A program made the translations under genes and the position numbers. Source: Rhizobium sp. CG5 (lineage in GTDB: Bacteria; Pseudomonadota; Alphaproteobacteria; Rhizobiales; Rhizobiaceae). From it: 64,000 nt of DNA. The notes below the pieces were generated by a model, which saw nothing but the letters and a program-made list of their open reading frames with translations, was not told the origin of the DNA and made no database searches. The stretch's first letter is position 1. The number at the start of each line of letters is the position of its first letter. Location of the stretch: positions 248,001 through 312,000 of the forward strand of contig NZ_JABAEF010000006.1 in the NCBI RefSeq assembly GCF_023701945.1. Direction: 5' to 3'. Below, one piece after another: positions 1 through 8,011 of this stretch.

Positions 1-454
1 GCGACGGGAAGGCCAGGATAATGTCCATCAGCCGCATGATGAGCGTATCGATCCAGCCGCGATAATAACCGGCAATCACGCCGATCAGGATGCCGGTGGT
101 CAGCGACAGGGTGGTGACGAACACGCCGATGAACAGCGAATATTGCGCGCCATAGATCAGGCGCGAGAGAATGTCGCGGCCGACCGGATCGGTGCCGAGC
201 GGGTAGCTCAGGTTGCCGCCTTCGAGCCATGACGGCGGCAACAGCACGAATTCGCGATACTGCTCGAACGGCGAATGGGGCGCGATGAACGGCGCAAAGA
301 CCGCAACAAAGACCAGGGCGACGAAGACGAACAGGCCGACAACGGCACCACGGTTTTCGGAGAAATAGAACCAGAACTCGGCCAGCATCTGGCGGCGCAG
401 GGCCGCCGTGGACACCGCTTCGGCGGGCTGGCTTGTCGGGAGTGTATCGGCCAT
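1..454 (-). CDS. dppC: Dipeptide ABC transporter permease DppC (C-terminal part outside window)
   Basis: Inner-membrane permease that pairs with DppB to form the channel of a family-5 (peptide/nickel) ABC importer. The visible 151 residues contain the cytoplasmic N-terminal OppC_N segment, a first membrane helix (VVGLFVFVALVFVAVFAPF) and the typical periplasmic motif LGTDPVGRDILSRL, followed by the next helix. The start is the ATG at 454, preceded by GAAGGAAAA, 13 bases after the dppB stop, so it is the third gene of dppABC. The remainder of the protein, including the EAA loop, lies before base 1. Assignment to Dpp rests mainly on the neighbouring DppA. Confidence 0.9.
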   Translation of the reverse strand, partial: MADTLPTSQPAEAVSTAALRRQMLAEFWFYFSENRGAVVGLFVFVALVFVAVFAPFIAPHSPFEQYREFVLLPPSWLEGGNLSYPLGTDPVGRDILSRLIYGAQYSLFIGVFVTTLSLTTGILIGVIAGYYRGWIDTLIMRLMDIILAFPS

Positions 455-467
455 GGGGGTTTTCCTT

Positions 468-1472
468 CTAGTGCCGGATACGGGGATTGATCAGACCATA
501 CATCAGATCAACAATGAGATTGACGATCATGATGATCGCGGCGATCAGCAGCAGACCGCCCTGGATCACCGGATAGTCGCGCCTGAACACGCTATCGACC
601 ATCCATTTGCCGATACCAGGCCAGGAGAAGATCGTCTCGGTCAGAATGGCGCCGGCCAGCATCACGCCGATCTGCAGGCCGATCGTGGTGATGACCGGGA
701 TCATCGCATTGCGCAGCGCATGGATGCCAACGACGCGGAATGGCGACAGGCCCTTGGCACGGGCCGTGCGGACATAGTCCTCCGACAGCACTTCCAGCAT
801 GGCAGAGCGCGTCTGGCGGGCAATCACGGCCAGCGGAATGGTGGCGAGCACGATCGACGGCAGCACCAGATGGCTGAGCGCCGAGGTAAAGGCGCCCTTC
901 TGGCCCGACAGCAGCGAATCGATCAGCATGAAGCCGGTGACCGGCGGGAAATAGAACATCAGCGAGATACGGCCCGAGACCGGCGTCCATTGCAGGATGC
1001 CGGAAAACAGGATGATCAGCAGCAGGCCCCACCAGAAGATCGGCATGGAATAGCCGACCAAAGCCACGCCCATCATCGACTGGTCGAAGAACGAGCCGCG
1101 CTTGATGGCGGCAATCACGCCGGCCGGAATGCCGAGCAGGATGGCAATGATCATCGCACAGAGTGACAGTTCGACCGTCGCTGGAAACAGCGCCAGGAAC
1201 TGGTCGAGAATGGGGCTCTTGGAGACGATCGACGATCCGAAATCGCCGGTCAGAACGCCGCCCAGATAATCGAAATATTGAATGACCAAAGGCCGGTCGA
1301 GACCGAGATGCGCACTGATCTCGGCGTGGCGCTCCGGCGACATCACCCGTTCGCCCGACAGCAGTGCGACGGGATCGCCCGGCAGCAGCCTGATAAAGGC
1401 AAACGCAATGATCGATACCCCGACAAATGTCGGGATCATGACGGCCAGTCGCCGCAAGAAAAAGCCAAACAT
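468..1472 (-). CDS. dppB: Dipeptide ABC transporter permease DppB
   Basis: Inner-membrane permease of the dipeptide importer. It begins FGFFLRRLAVMIPTF, the usual DppB N-terminal helix, followed by RLLPGDPVALLSG in the first periplasmic segment. The EAA-type loop (SEDYVRTARAKGLSPFRV) that contacts the ATPases and the C-terminal ETIFSWPGIGKWMVDS motif are intact. Full length at 334 residues. I chose ATG 1472, which has AGCAGG 6 bases upstream; an in-frame TTG at 1487 would add five residues. A strong stem-loop separates it from dppA, which probably lowers permease output relative to the binding protein. No ATPase gene is visible here; it would lie beyond dppC. Confidence 0.93.
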   Translation of the reverse strand: MFGFFLRRLAVMIPTFVGVSIIAFAFIRLLPGDPVALLSGERVMSPERHAEISAHLGLDRPLVIQYFDYLGGVLTGDFGSSIVSKSPILDQFLALFPATVELSLCAMIIAILLGIPAGVIAAIKRGSFFDQSMMGVALVGYSMPIFWWGLLLIILFSGILQWTPVSGRISLMFYFPPVTGFMLIDSLLSGQKGAFTSALSHLVLPSIVLATIPLAVIARQTRSAMLEVLSEDYVRTARAKGLSPFRVVGIHALRNAMIPVITTIGLQIGVMLAGAILTETIFSWPGIGKWMVDSVFRRDYPVIQGGLLLIAAIIMIVNLIVDLMYGLINPRIRH

Positions 1473-1576
1473 GGAGAACCTGCTCAATTCAAAAGGGTCT
1501 GTTTCGCCCGAAACCGGTGCTGGCCAGACCGTGGCCCGGAGAAGTGCATCACTTCATTTGCGGCGCTTCTTAAAGC

Positions 1577-1613
1577 ACTTGCCGCGGAGTGCGCAACGCA
1601 CTCCGCGGCAAGT
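1577..1613 (-). repeat. Perfect 17-bp stem-loop between dppA and dppB
   Basis: Arms 1577-1593 and 1597-1613 are exact reverse complements around a 3-base loop (CAA). There is no T-run on the minus-strand exit side, so it is more likely an mRNA-processing or stabilising hairpin, as known downstream of many binding-protein genes, than a full terminator. Confidence 0.7.
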
Positions 1614-1631
1614 CACCGATAAAAAGTACTA

Positions 1632-3227
1632 TTATTCGGCGATATCCACGTTTTCGAACGTGAAGTCACCCAGCGGGCTCTGAACGAAGCCGGTCACTTC
1701 CTTGCGCATCGGGACGACGGCGAGGGAATGGTCGAGCGTTGCCCAAGGCGCTTCGCGCTTGAAGACGATCTGGGCTTCTTCGTAGAGCTTGGTGCGCTCG
1801 GCCTTGTCGGAGGTGACCTTGGCCTTCTTCACCAGGGCGTCGAACTCCTTGTTGCACCACTGCGCACGGTTGTTACCGCCCACCGCTTCGCAACCCAGCA
1901 GCGTGTCGAGGAAGTTGTCCGGATCGCCATTGTCGCCGGTCCAGCCGAGCATGGCAGCACCGTCGCGATCCTTGGCCTTCGAACGGTCGAGATATTCGGC
2001 CCATTCGTAGGACACGATCTCGACCTTGACGCCGATCTTGGCAAAATCGTCCTGCATGATTTCGGCCGCACGGCGGGCGTTCAGCATGTAGGGACGCGAG
2101 ACGGGCATGGCCCAGATCTTCATCGACAGATCCTTGACGCCGGCGGCTTCAAGTTCCTTCTTGGCAGCGTCGAGATCGTAGGCATCGTCGACAGTGGCTT
2201 CGTTGTAGGACCACATGGTCGGCGGGATCGGGTTCTTGGCAGGCGTTGCCATGCCCTGGAAGACCGACGAGACGATGGCTTCCTTGTTGATCGCCTTGTT
2301 CAGGGCCTTGCGCACTTCCGGCTTGTCGAACGGGGCCTGGGTGGTGTTGTAGGCGAGATAGGCGACGTTCAGGCCTTCCTGCTCGATGACGGTCAGAGCC
2401 GGGTCGGCCTTCATGGCTTCAACGTCGGCTGCGTTCGGGTAAGGCATCAGGTGGCATTCGCCGGCCTTGAGCTTCTGGTAACGAACGGCGGCATCCGTGG
2501 TGATCGCGAAGACCAGATCGTCGATCTTCGGCGCGCCACCCCAGTAATCGGCATTCTTCTTGTAGCGGATGACGGCATCCTGCTGGTAGCCGACGAAGGT
2601 GAACGGACCGGTGCCGACCGGCATCTGGTTCAGCTGTTCCATCTTGCCGTCGGTTGCCAGCTTGTCGGTGTATTCCTTCGACATGATCGAGGCGAACGGC
2701 ATGGCAAGGTTGGCCAGGAACGGCGCTTCCGAACGGTTCAGCGTGAACTTGACCGTCAGGTCGTCGACCTTTTCGACCGACTTGATCAGTTCCGGGAAGC
2801 CCATGCCGGCGGCATATTCCCAGGAGGCGCCAGCGACATACTGGTTCCAGGCATTGTTCTTGTTGATCTGGCGATCGATCGAGAAGACGACGTCGTCAGC
2901 GTTCAGTTCGCGTGTCGGCGTGAAGAATTCGGTGGTCTGGAACTTCACGCCCGGACGGAGCTTGAAGGTGTAGACGGTGCCGTCTTCCGAGATTTCCCAG
3001 CTCTCGGCGAGACCGGCGACAGGATTGGTCGTGCCGGGTTCGAATTCAAGAAGAGTGCTGTAGACGGTGTGGGCAGCGGCGTCGAATGTCTGGCCGCCTG
3101 TATAGAGGCCAGGATCGAAACCTTCTGGCGAGGCTTCCGAGCAATATACGAAAGTCTTCGCGCTGACGGCGCTCGACATGAACGTGGCCGCAAGCAAAGC
3201 TGCGGCGAAGCCAAGTTTGTACTTCAT
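1632..3227 (-). CDS. dppA: Periplasmic dipeptide-binding protein DppA
   Basis: Family-5 solute-binding protein (SBP_bac_5) that delivers dipeptides to DppBC. The start is ATG 3227 with GGGAGAACAAC upstream; the open frame continues upstream without a ribosome site. The 531-residue product has a signal peptide (MKYKLGFAAALLAATFMSS, cleavage after VSA). The mature protein starts KTFVYCSEASPEGFDPGLYT and contains TRELNADDVVFS, GTGPF, VMP-type YPNAADV, WAMPVSRPY and GWTGDNGDPDNFLDTL, all close to E. coli DppA as I recall it, so this is a true DppA-type protein rather than a generic oligopeptide binder. Promoter elements must lie in the 3228-3500 region, but I cannot fix them. Confidence 0.95.
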   Translation of the reverse strand: MKYKLGFAAALLAATFMSSAVSAKTFVYCSEASPEGFDPGLYTGGQTFDAAAHTVYSTLLEFEPGTTNPVAGLAESWEISEDGTVYTFKLRPGVKFQTTEFFTPTRELNADDVVFSIDRQINKNNAWNQYVAGASWEYAAGMGFPELIKSVEKVDDLTVKFTLNRSEAPFLANLAMPFASIMSKEYTDKLATDGKMEQLNQMPVGTGPFTFVGYQQDAVIRYKKNADYWGGAPKIDDLVFAITTDAAVRYQKLKAGECHLMPYPNAADVEAMKADPALTVIEQEGLNVAYLAYNTTQAPFDKPEVRKALNKAINKEAIVSSVFQGMATPAKNPIPPTMWSYNEATVDDAYDLDAAKKELEAAGVKDLSMKIWAMPVSRPYMLNARRAAEIMQDDFAKIGVKVEIVSYEWAEYLDRSKAKDRDGAAMLGWTGDNGDPDNFLDTLLGCEAVGGNNRAQWCNKEFDALVKKAKVTSDKAERTKLYEEAQIVFKREAPWATLDHSLAVVPMRKEVTGFVQSPLGDFTFENVDIAE

Positions 3228-3810
3228 GTTGTTCTCCCGATGGCGTGGATCTCGTGCAACGAGATCCCGCCGGTTTTTCTTAACAGTCCGCCACGCGTCT
3301 TGAAAACGCGCAAAAGCAAGTGTGGTCCACTGCCCGAGGCAGCGCACCTGGCACCGACGGAGAAAGGCCGAGGAAACAGATTACAAGACGTGATCCCCTG
3401 CCCAGCTCTCCGGCCGGTGCACTCCTTTCGTCTTACCTGCATAGAATTGCTTGTAAAGAGATTTTCTGCCGAAATTTCGCTGTGAATTAGCCGATAATTC
3501 GACAGAATTCGCTAAAATGGAACAATTCAAGCCATATTTCAGGCAAAGAGCGCGACTTGGCCTGCCGGACCAGAGCGGGGGAAATCACCGGAATTGACAC
3601 AAATTTCGGACGCTTTGAGCGCGGAAAGGCGATTGCGGCAACAATCCCTCCGACGTTCTGACACACGGCATGAAAGGCGGCCCATCGCCTTGAGCCCTCG
3701 CTAGAGCCGAAGGCATGCACCAGCCATCGACGCGGATGAAGATGAAGTTTTCGGAAGTAGATCGAAATAAACGGCCCGGATCGGGCGGTGGCCGGATGGG
3801 ATGCCAAGGC

Positions 3811-3854
3811 CAAAAACGAAAAAGCCTGCCGCGGGAGGAGGTGCGGCAGGCTTT
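3811..3854 (-). terminator. Intrinsic terminator of the small RNA
   Basis: Perfect 12-bp stem (3843-3854 with 3821-3832) with a 10-base loop containing CCTCCTCCC, followed on the minus strand by TTTTTCGTTTTT. The loop motif makes the terminator itself a fourth motif-displaying hairpin. Confidence 0.85.
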
Positions 3855-3974
3855 CCGAAAAGAACTGAACGACGCAAATGGGAGGAGGGCGTCGTTCCTG
3901 CAGACGAGCCCTGGGAGGAGGAGCGGGCCGTCTGGCATACGAAGCTCTGCGGGAGGAGGTGCATTGCTTCGATG
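3811..3974 (-). ncRNA. Candidate small RNA with four CCUCCUCCC-loop hairpins (alpha-r14 / cuckoo type)
   Basis: Read on the minus strand, four stem-loops follow each other: arms 3966-3971 plus 3961-3963 with 3948-3950 plus 3940-3945; 3925-3934 with 3901-3911; 3889-3897 with 3867-3875; and a perfect 12-bp stem 3843-3854 with 3821-3832. Every loop contains CCTCCTCCC. The last hairpin is followed by TTTTTCGTTTTT, making it an intrinsic terminator and fixing the strand. A TATACT box lies 7-12 bases before the predicted 5' end. Established knowledge: the alpha-r14 RNAs of Rhizobiales and the CcsR cuckoo RNAs of Rhodobacter carry the same anti-Shine-Dalgarno-like loop motif. Membership is inferred from motif and structure only. 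Confidence 0.8.
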
Positions 3975-3980
3975 GATTGG

Positions 3981-3986
3981 AGTATA
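3981..3986 (-). promoter_or_regulatory. Candidate -10 box of the small RNA
   Basis: TATACT on the minus strand, placing a start near 3974, directly before the first hairpin. No convincing TTGACA-like -35 is seen 16-18 bases further upstream, so an alternative sigma factor is possible. Confidence 0.4.
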
Positions 3987-4230
3987 AACGAGCACTGGCG
4001 ATTTCATAGGCAGAATGTTGCAGTGCAGCCATGCACAGAGCACACGGCTCGGAAGCGTCTTGATAGGTGCCAATTCCTGCATCCTCTCCGATCCTGACAC
4101 TTATGCGACAAAGCTGAAAACCGGCTGAAAACCCCCATCAATCTACTGACATATGTGCACTCTAAAGACGCTGCGAAAGCGGTCGGACACTCATCCGCCC
4201 CCTTGAACAGCCGATGCGGAGCGAAAAGCC

Positions 4231-5067
4231 ATGAAGATCATCCAGATCACCGACACCCATCTCAGCCCCAGCAAGCCGCATTTCAACGGCAATTGGGCGC
4301 CGCTGGCCCACTGGGTCAATGCACAGGACGCTGATCTGGTCATCCATACCGGCGACCTGAGCGTCGACGGTGCCGATCTCGTGGAAGACCTGACCTTCTG
4401 CATGGGCCTGATGGCCGATGTCACCGCGCCGATGCTGCTCGTTCCCGGCAATCACGATGTCGGCCACCTGCCCGGCTCCCATCAACCCGTCGATGCCGAG
4501 CGCCTGGCCCGCTGGCGCGAGGTCGTTGGCCCCGATCGCTGGGCAAAACAGGTCGACGGCTGGTTGCTGATCGGCCTGAACGGTCTGCTGTTCGGCTTCG
4601 ACGATGCGGAAGAAGCCGAGCAGTTCGCCTGGCTGGAACAGGTCCTCTCTGAGCGCGACGGCAGGCGCGTGGCGATCTTCACCCACAAGCCGCTGTTCGT
4701 CGACGATCCCAAGGAAGGCGATACCGGCTACTGGAGCATCCGCCCGGCGCCGCGCCAGCGCCTCTACGAGCTGATCGCCGCCCATGACGTCGCGCTGTTT
4801 GCCAGCGGCCACCTGCACTGGGCCTGGAAGGGCCAGTTCGAGAGCACCACTCTGGTCTGGGGTCCCTCCTCGGCTTTCATCATTGATACGATGGAGCGCG
4901 AAATGCCCGGCGAGCGGCTGGTCGGCGCGGTCATCCACACGCTGGGCGAGGATGTGACCAGCGAGATCGTTACCCTGCCCGAGCTGACGGCCCATGTGAT
5001 CGACGAGATCATCCACGAGGTCTATCCGCAGGCGAAGCCTAAGCATGCACCGGAGGCCGCCGAATGA
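4231..5067 (+). CDS. Calcineurin-like metallophosphoesterase (cyclic-nucleotide/glycerophosphodiester phosphodiesterase type)
   Basis: 278-residue cytoplasmic dinuclear-metal phosphoesterase of the CpdA/GpdQ class. Metal ligands are visible in order: ITDTHL (D8, H10), HTGDLS (D42), PGNHDVG (N75, H76), FTHKPL and the C-terminal GHLHWAW. No signal peptide. The stop overlaps the ATG of the following ABC ATPase by four bases, so it is the first gene of a five-gene transporter operon. Inference: the imported substrate is probably a phosphodiester (for example a glycerophosphodiester) cleaved by this enzyme after uptake. Cyclic-AMP cleavage is the main alternative, but would not explain the operon position. 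Confidence 0.85.
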   Translation: MKIIQITDTHLSPSKPHFNGNWAPLAHWVNAQDADLVIHTGDLSVDGADLVEDLTFCMGLMADVTAPMLLVPGNHDVGHLPGSHQPVDAERLARWREVVGPDRWAKQVDGWLLIGLNGLLFGFDDAEEAEQFAWLEQVLSERDGRRVAIFTHKPLFVDDPKEGDTGYWSIRPAPRQRLYELIAAHDVALFASGHLHWAWKGQFESTTLVWGPSSAFIIDTMEREMPGERLVGAVIHTLGEDVTSEIVTLPELTAHVIDEIIHEVYPQAKPKHAPEAAE

Positions 5068-6224
5068 GCGCCTTCTCGCTGCGTGACATCACCAAGTCCT
5101 TCAGCGGCAATGCCATCCTGAAGGGTGTGTCGCTGGAGGCCGAGGCCGGCGAATTCATCGCCCTGGTCGGCCCCTCCGGCTGCGGCAAGAGCACGCTTTT
5201 GCGCATCGTCGCCGGCCTCGACCATGCCGATACCGGCGCCATCCAGATCAATGGCACGGAAGTCTCGCACCTGGCCGCTGCAGACCGCAACATTGCCATG
5301 GTATTCCAGTCCTATGCGCTTTATCCGCATCTGACGGCCGGCCAGAACATTGCCGTGCCGCTTGCCATGCGCAACCTGACCGCCGCCCAGCGCCTGCCCG
5401 TGATCGGCGGGTTTTTGCCCGGCCAGCGCCGCATCTGCGCCGATATTCAGGCCCGCGTCCAGACCATGGCCGCATCGCTGAAGATCGACCACCTGCTCGA
5501 CCGCAAGCCCGGCCAGATGTCCGGCGGCCAGCGCCAGCGTGTGGCGCTCGCCCGTGCCATGGTGCGCAATCCGAGCGTCTTCCTGATGGACGAACCGCTG
5601 TCCAATCTCGACGCCAATCTGCGCGTCCATGCCCGCGGCGAGATCGTCGACCTGCACCGCCGCGCCGGCGTGCCGACCCTCTATGTCACGCACGACCAGT
5701 CCGAGGCTCTGTCGATGGCCGACCGGGTTGCCGTGATGATCGGCGGCAGCCTGCTGCAATTGGCAAGCCCGCAAGTCATCTACGACGATCCGAGCCATAT
5801 CGAGGTCGCCCGCTTCATCGGCCAGCCGCGCATCAACCTTCTGGCCGGCCAGTGCGACGCGCAAGGCGTGGTGCAATTCGGCGGGCTGCGCCTCATGTCG
5901 TCCCAGCCGGTCGCAGCCGGCGCGGCCGTGACGCTCGGCATCCGGCCGGAATTCGTGCATCTGCGCGCCGACGGCCAGGGTGCCTTGCCGGCAAAGGTCG
6001 AGCGGTTGGAATTTCTCGGCTCTGAGGTCATTGTCTTTGCCAGGCTTTCGGCGATCGGCGATCCCGTGCTGGCCAAGGTGGCGCCGGCGGCGGCTCGGGG
6101 CCTTGCGGACGGCCAGCCGATCAGCCTCGATTTCGATCCGGCCCGCGTCATGCTGTTTGCCGCCGACGGCAGGCGGCTTGCCGCAGAGCCGGTCAGCACC
6201 GCCCGGGAGATGGTCCATGGCTGA
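5064..6224 (+). CDS. CUT1-type ABC transporter ATP-binding protein (UgpC/MalK family)
   Basis: Cytoplasmic ATPase that powers the adjacent permease pair. Walker A GPSGCGKSTLL, Q-loop VFQSYALYPHL, signature MSGGQRQRVALARAM, Walker B VFLMDEPLSNLDA and switch His in YVTHDQSEA are all intact. A C-terminal OB-fold regulatory domain (TOBE) follows from about residue 240. At 386 residues it is slightly longer than usual, because about 15 extra residues sit between the Q-loop and the signature (around LPVIGGFLPGQRR). ATGA overlaps with both neighbours point to translational coupling. Substrate specificity is not readable from the ATPase. Confidence 0.92.
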   Translation: MSAFSLRDITKSFSGNAILKGVSLEAEAGEFIALVGPSGCGKSTLLRIVAGLDHADTGAIQINGTEVSHLAAADRNIAMVFQSYALYPHLTAGQNIAVPLAMRNLTAAQRLPVIGGFLPGQRRICADIQARVQTMAASLKIDHLLDRKPGQMSGGQRQRVALARAMVRNPSVFLMDEPLSNLDANLRVHARGEIVDLHRRAGVPTLYVTHDQSEALSMADRVAVMIGGSLLQLASPQVIYDDPSHIEVARFIGQPRINLLAGQCDAQGVVQFGGLRLMSSQPVAAGAAVTLGIRPEFVHLRADGQGALPAKVERLEFLGSEVIVFARLSAIGDPVLAKVAPAAARGLADGQPISLDFDPARVMLFAADGRRLAAEPVSTAREMVHG

Positions 6225-7131
6225 GGCCGTCGCTCCTTTCACGCCCATCGAGGCGGCCGGCCGGCGCGAAGCCCGCACCGCCTGGCTGCTGGCCTCTCCG
6301 GCCATCGTGCTGATGCTGCTGTTCATCGTCCTGCCGACGCTTGCCGTCATCGTGCTCGGCTTTACCGATTTCGAGCTTGGCTATGGCAGCTTCCGCTTCA
6401 TCGGCTTTGAAAACTACGCCGAACTCTTTCACGACAGGACCTTCCGCCGCTCGCTGTGGAACACCACGGTCTACACGGCCATCGTCACCCCGGTGTCGAT
6501 TGCGCTCGGCCTTGGCGTGGCGCTGCTGATCGAATCGGAGCCGCGCGGCCGGGATTTCTTCCGCACCGTCTATTTCCTGCCCGTCGCCTCGCTGCTGGTC
6601 GCCATGGCGACCGTCTGGCAATATCTGTTCCATCCCAGCATCGGACCGCTCAATGCCCTGCTCGCGCTTATCGGCATTCCCGGCCCCAACTGGCTTGGCG
6701 CCTCGTCGACGGTTCTCTATGGCCTGTCGGTCATCGGCATCTGGCAGTCGGTCGGCTTCAACATGGTACTGTTTCTGGCCGGCCTTACCGCCATTCCGCG
6801 CGAACTCTATGCCGCAGCGCAAGTGGACGGTGCGAAATCCGCCCTCGACCGCTTCCGGCTGGTCACCTGGCCGATGCTCGGGCCGACCACCCTGTTCGTG
6901 ACGACGATCAGCGTCATCAACTCGGTCAAGGTGTTCGAGACCGTCAAGACGCTGACCGAAGGCGGCCCGAACAAGGCCTCCGAGGTTCTGCTTTTCACCA
7001 TCTACCAGGAAGGCTTTGTGTTCCTGAAGGTCGGTTATGCCTCGGCGATGACCGTGGTGTTCCTCGCCATCCTCGTGGTGCTGATGGTCCTGCAATACCG
7101 CTTCCTCGACAAGCAGGTGCATTACACATGA
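6217..7131 (+). CDS. CUT1 ABC transporter permease (MalF/UgpA type)
   Basis: 304-residue inner-membrane permease with six predicted helices, beginning around TAWLLASPAIVLMLLFIV. The EAA loop that docks to the ATPase is visible as IPRELYAAAQVDGAKSALDRF with the following TWPML segment. The start is ATG 6217, which overlaps the end of the ATPase gene; the longer open frame upstream is a shadow of that gene. It forms a heterodimer with the next gene product. The family transports sugars, polyols and glycerol phosphates; context with the phosphodiesterase favours a phosphorylated ligand, but this is inference. Confidence 0.92.
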   Translation: MAEAVAPFTPIEAAGRREARTAWLLASPAIVLMLLFIVLPTLAVIVLGFTDFELGYGSFRFIGFENYAELFHDRTFRRSLWNTTVYTAIVTPVSIALGLGVALLIESEPRGRDFFRTVYFLPVASLLVAMATVWQYLFHPSIGPLNALLALIGIPGPNWLGASSTVLYGLSVIGIWQSVGFNMVLFLAGLTAIPRELYAAAQVDGAKSALDRFRLVTWPMLGPTTLFVTTISVINSVKVFETVKTLTEGGPNKASEVLLFTIYQEGFVFLKVGYASAMTVVFLAILVVLMVLQYRFLDKQVHYT

Positions 7132-7964
7132 TGACGCAAACCATGACCGTCGGGCGGCTGTTCCGCCTCTCGCTGCTGTCGCTCGGCGCGCTGGTCTTCC
7201 TGGCGCCCTACATCTTCATGATCTCGACCGCCGGCAAGGGCCAGAGCGAGATCTTCTCGTCGTCGCTGTCGCTGATCCCCGAGAAATGGGCCTATGTCGA
7301 GAATTTTGCAAAAGCCCTGACGCGGGTGTCGATTCAGACGCTGCTCCTCAACGGGGTCATCGTCTGCGGGCTGATCCTGGTGATCCAGGTCCTGGTCGCC
7401 GTGCCCTGCGCCTATGCCATGGCCAAACTGAAATTCCGCGCTGCCCGTTTCATGATGGCGCTGGTCATGCTCGGCCTGCTGGTACCGATCCATGCGACCG
7501 CCCTGCCGCTCTATGTGGCCTTCGACCGGATGTCGATCCTCAACAGCTACCTGGCGCTGGTCGCACCGTTTTCGATCTCGGTCTTTGCGATCTTCCTGTT
7601 CCTGCAGTTCTTCCGCGCCATGCCGGACGACCTGATCCATGCCGCCCGCCTCGACGGCATGTCGGAAGGCGGGATCGTGGCGCGGGTGATCGTGCCGAAT
7701 GCCTGGCCGGCGGTCACCGCCTTTGCGATCTTCTCGGTGGTCGCCCACTGGAACGACCTGTTCTGGCCGCTGATCGTCGTCACCAACCAGACCTATGCCA
7801 CGCCGCCGCTCGGCCTGCTCTATTTCCGGGCCGCGGAAGCCGGAGACGATTACGGCGCGCTGATGGCCGCAACGCTCATCATCACCCTTCCCCTCGTCAT
7901 CGCCTTTCTGCTGGCGCAGCGACGGTTCGTCGAGGGCATCACCATGACCGGCCTCAAAGGCTGA
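7128..7964 (+). CDS. CUT1 ABC transporter permease (MalG/UgpE type)
   Basis: 278-residue second permease of the operon. It starts at ATG 7128 inside an ATGATG that overlaps the previous stop. Helices begin at LFRLSLLSLGALVFLAPYIF; the EAA loop appears as MPDDLIHAARLDGMSEGGIV followed by RVIVPNAWPA, and the protein ends AQRRFVEGITMTGLKG, the conserved MalG-like C-terminus that inserts into the ATPase dimer. The open frame extending upstream to 6456 belongs to another reading of the first permease and is not used. Confidence 0.92.
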   Translation: MMTQTMTVGRLFRLSLLSLGALVFLAPYIFMISTAGKGQSEIFSSSLSLIPEKWAYVENFAKALTRVSIQTLLLNGVIVCGLILVIQVLVAVPCAYAMAKLKFRAARFMMALVMLGLLVPIHATALPLYVAFDRMSILNSYLALVAPFSISVFAIFLFLQFFRAMPDDLIHAARLDGMSEGGIVARVIVPNAWPAVTAFAIFSVVAHWNDLFWPLIVVTNQTYATPPLGLLYFRAAEAGDDYGALMAATLIITLPLVIAFLLAQRRFVEGITMTGLKG

Positions 7965-8011
7965 CCGGTCCGCATATCCAAGTCGCAATGCAACCCAAGG
8001 AGACCCCTGCC

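Larger units (their letters stand above)
3228..4230. other. Intergenic region of about 1 kb between dppA and the phosphodiesterase operon
   Basis: No protein gene is supported here. Open frames of up to 181 codons exist, but they lack ribosome sites and run across the hairpins of the small RNA described below. The dppA promoter (leftward) and the promoter of the operon starting at 4231 (rightward) must both be here. Near 4094-4134 there are short CTG-based direct repeats at about 11-base spacing (see findings). I see nothing specific in 3480-3800. Confidence 0.6.

Noticed and set aside
1728..3485. Very long antisense frames (also 5022-6350, 7850-9298, 21768-23204, 31239-32891, 43415-45241, 48575-50188, 50230-52245, 56561-58720)
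   Set aside because: They lie opposite confidently identified genes, follow from high-GC codon bias, and show low-complexity His/Arg/Gln/Gly-rich products without domains.
3833..3959. Four GGGAGGAGG copies read as a tandem repeat, ribosome-site array or CRISPR-like array on the plus strand
   Set aside because: Spacing is irregular and each copy lies in the loop of its own stem; the T-tail is on the minus strand. The hairpin-RNA reading explains all features.
3487..4100. Open frames of 87-181 codons on both strands in the dppA upstream region
   Set aside because: No ribosome sites, atypical composition, and they run through the four RNA hairpins and the terminator of the small RNA.
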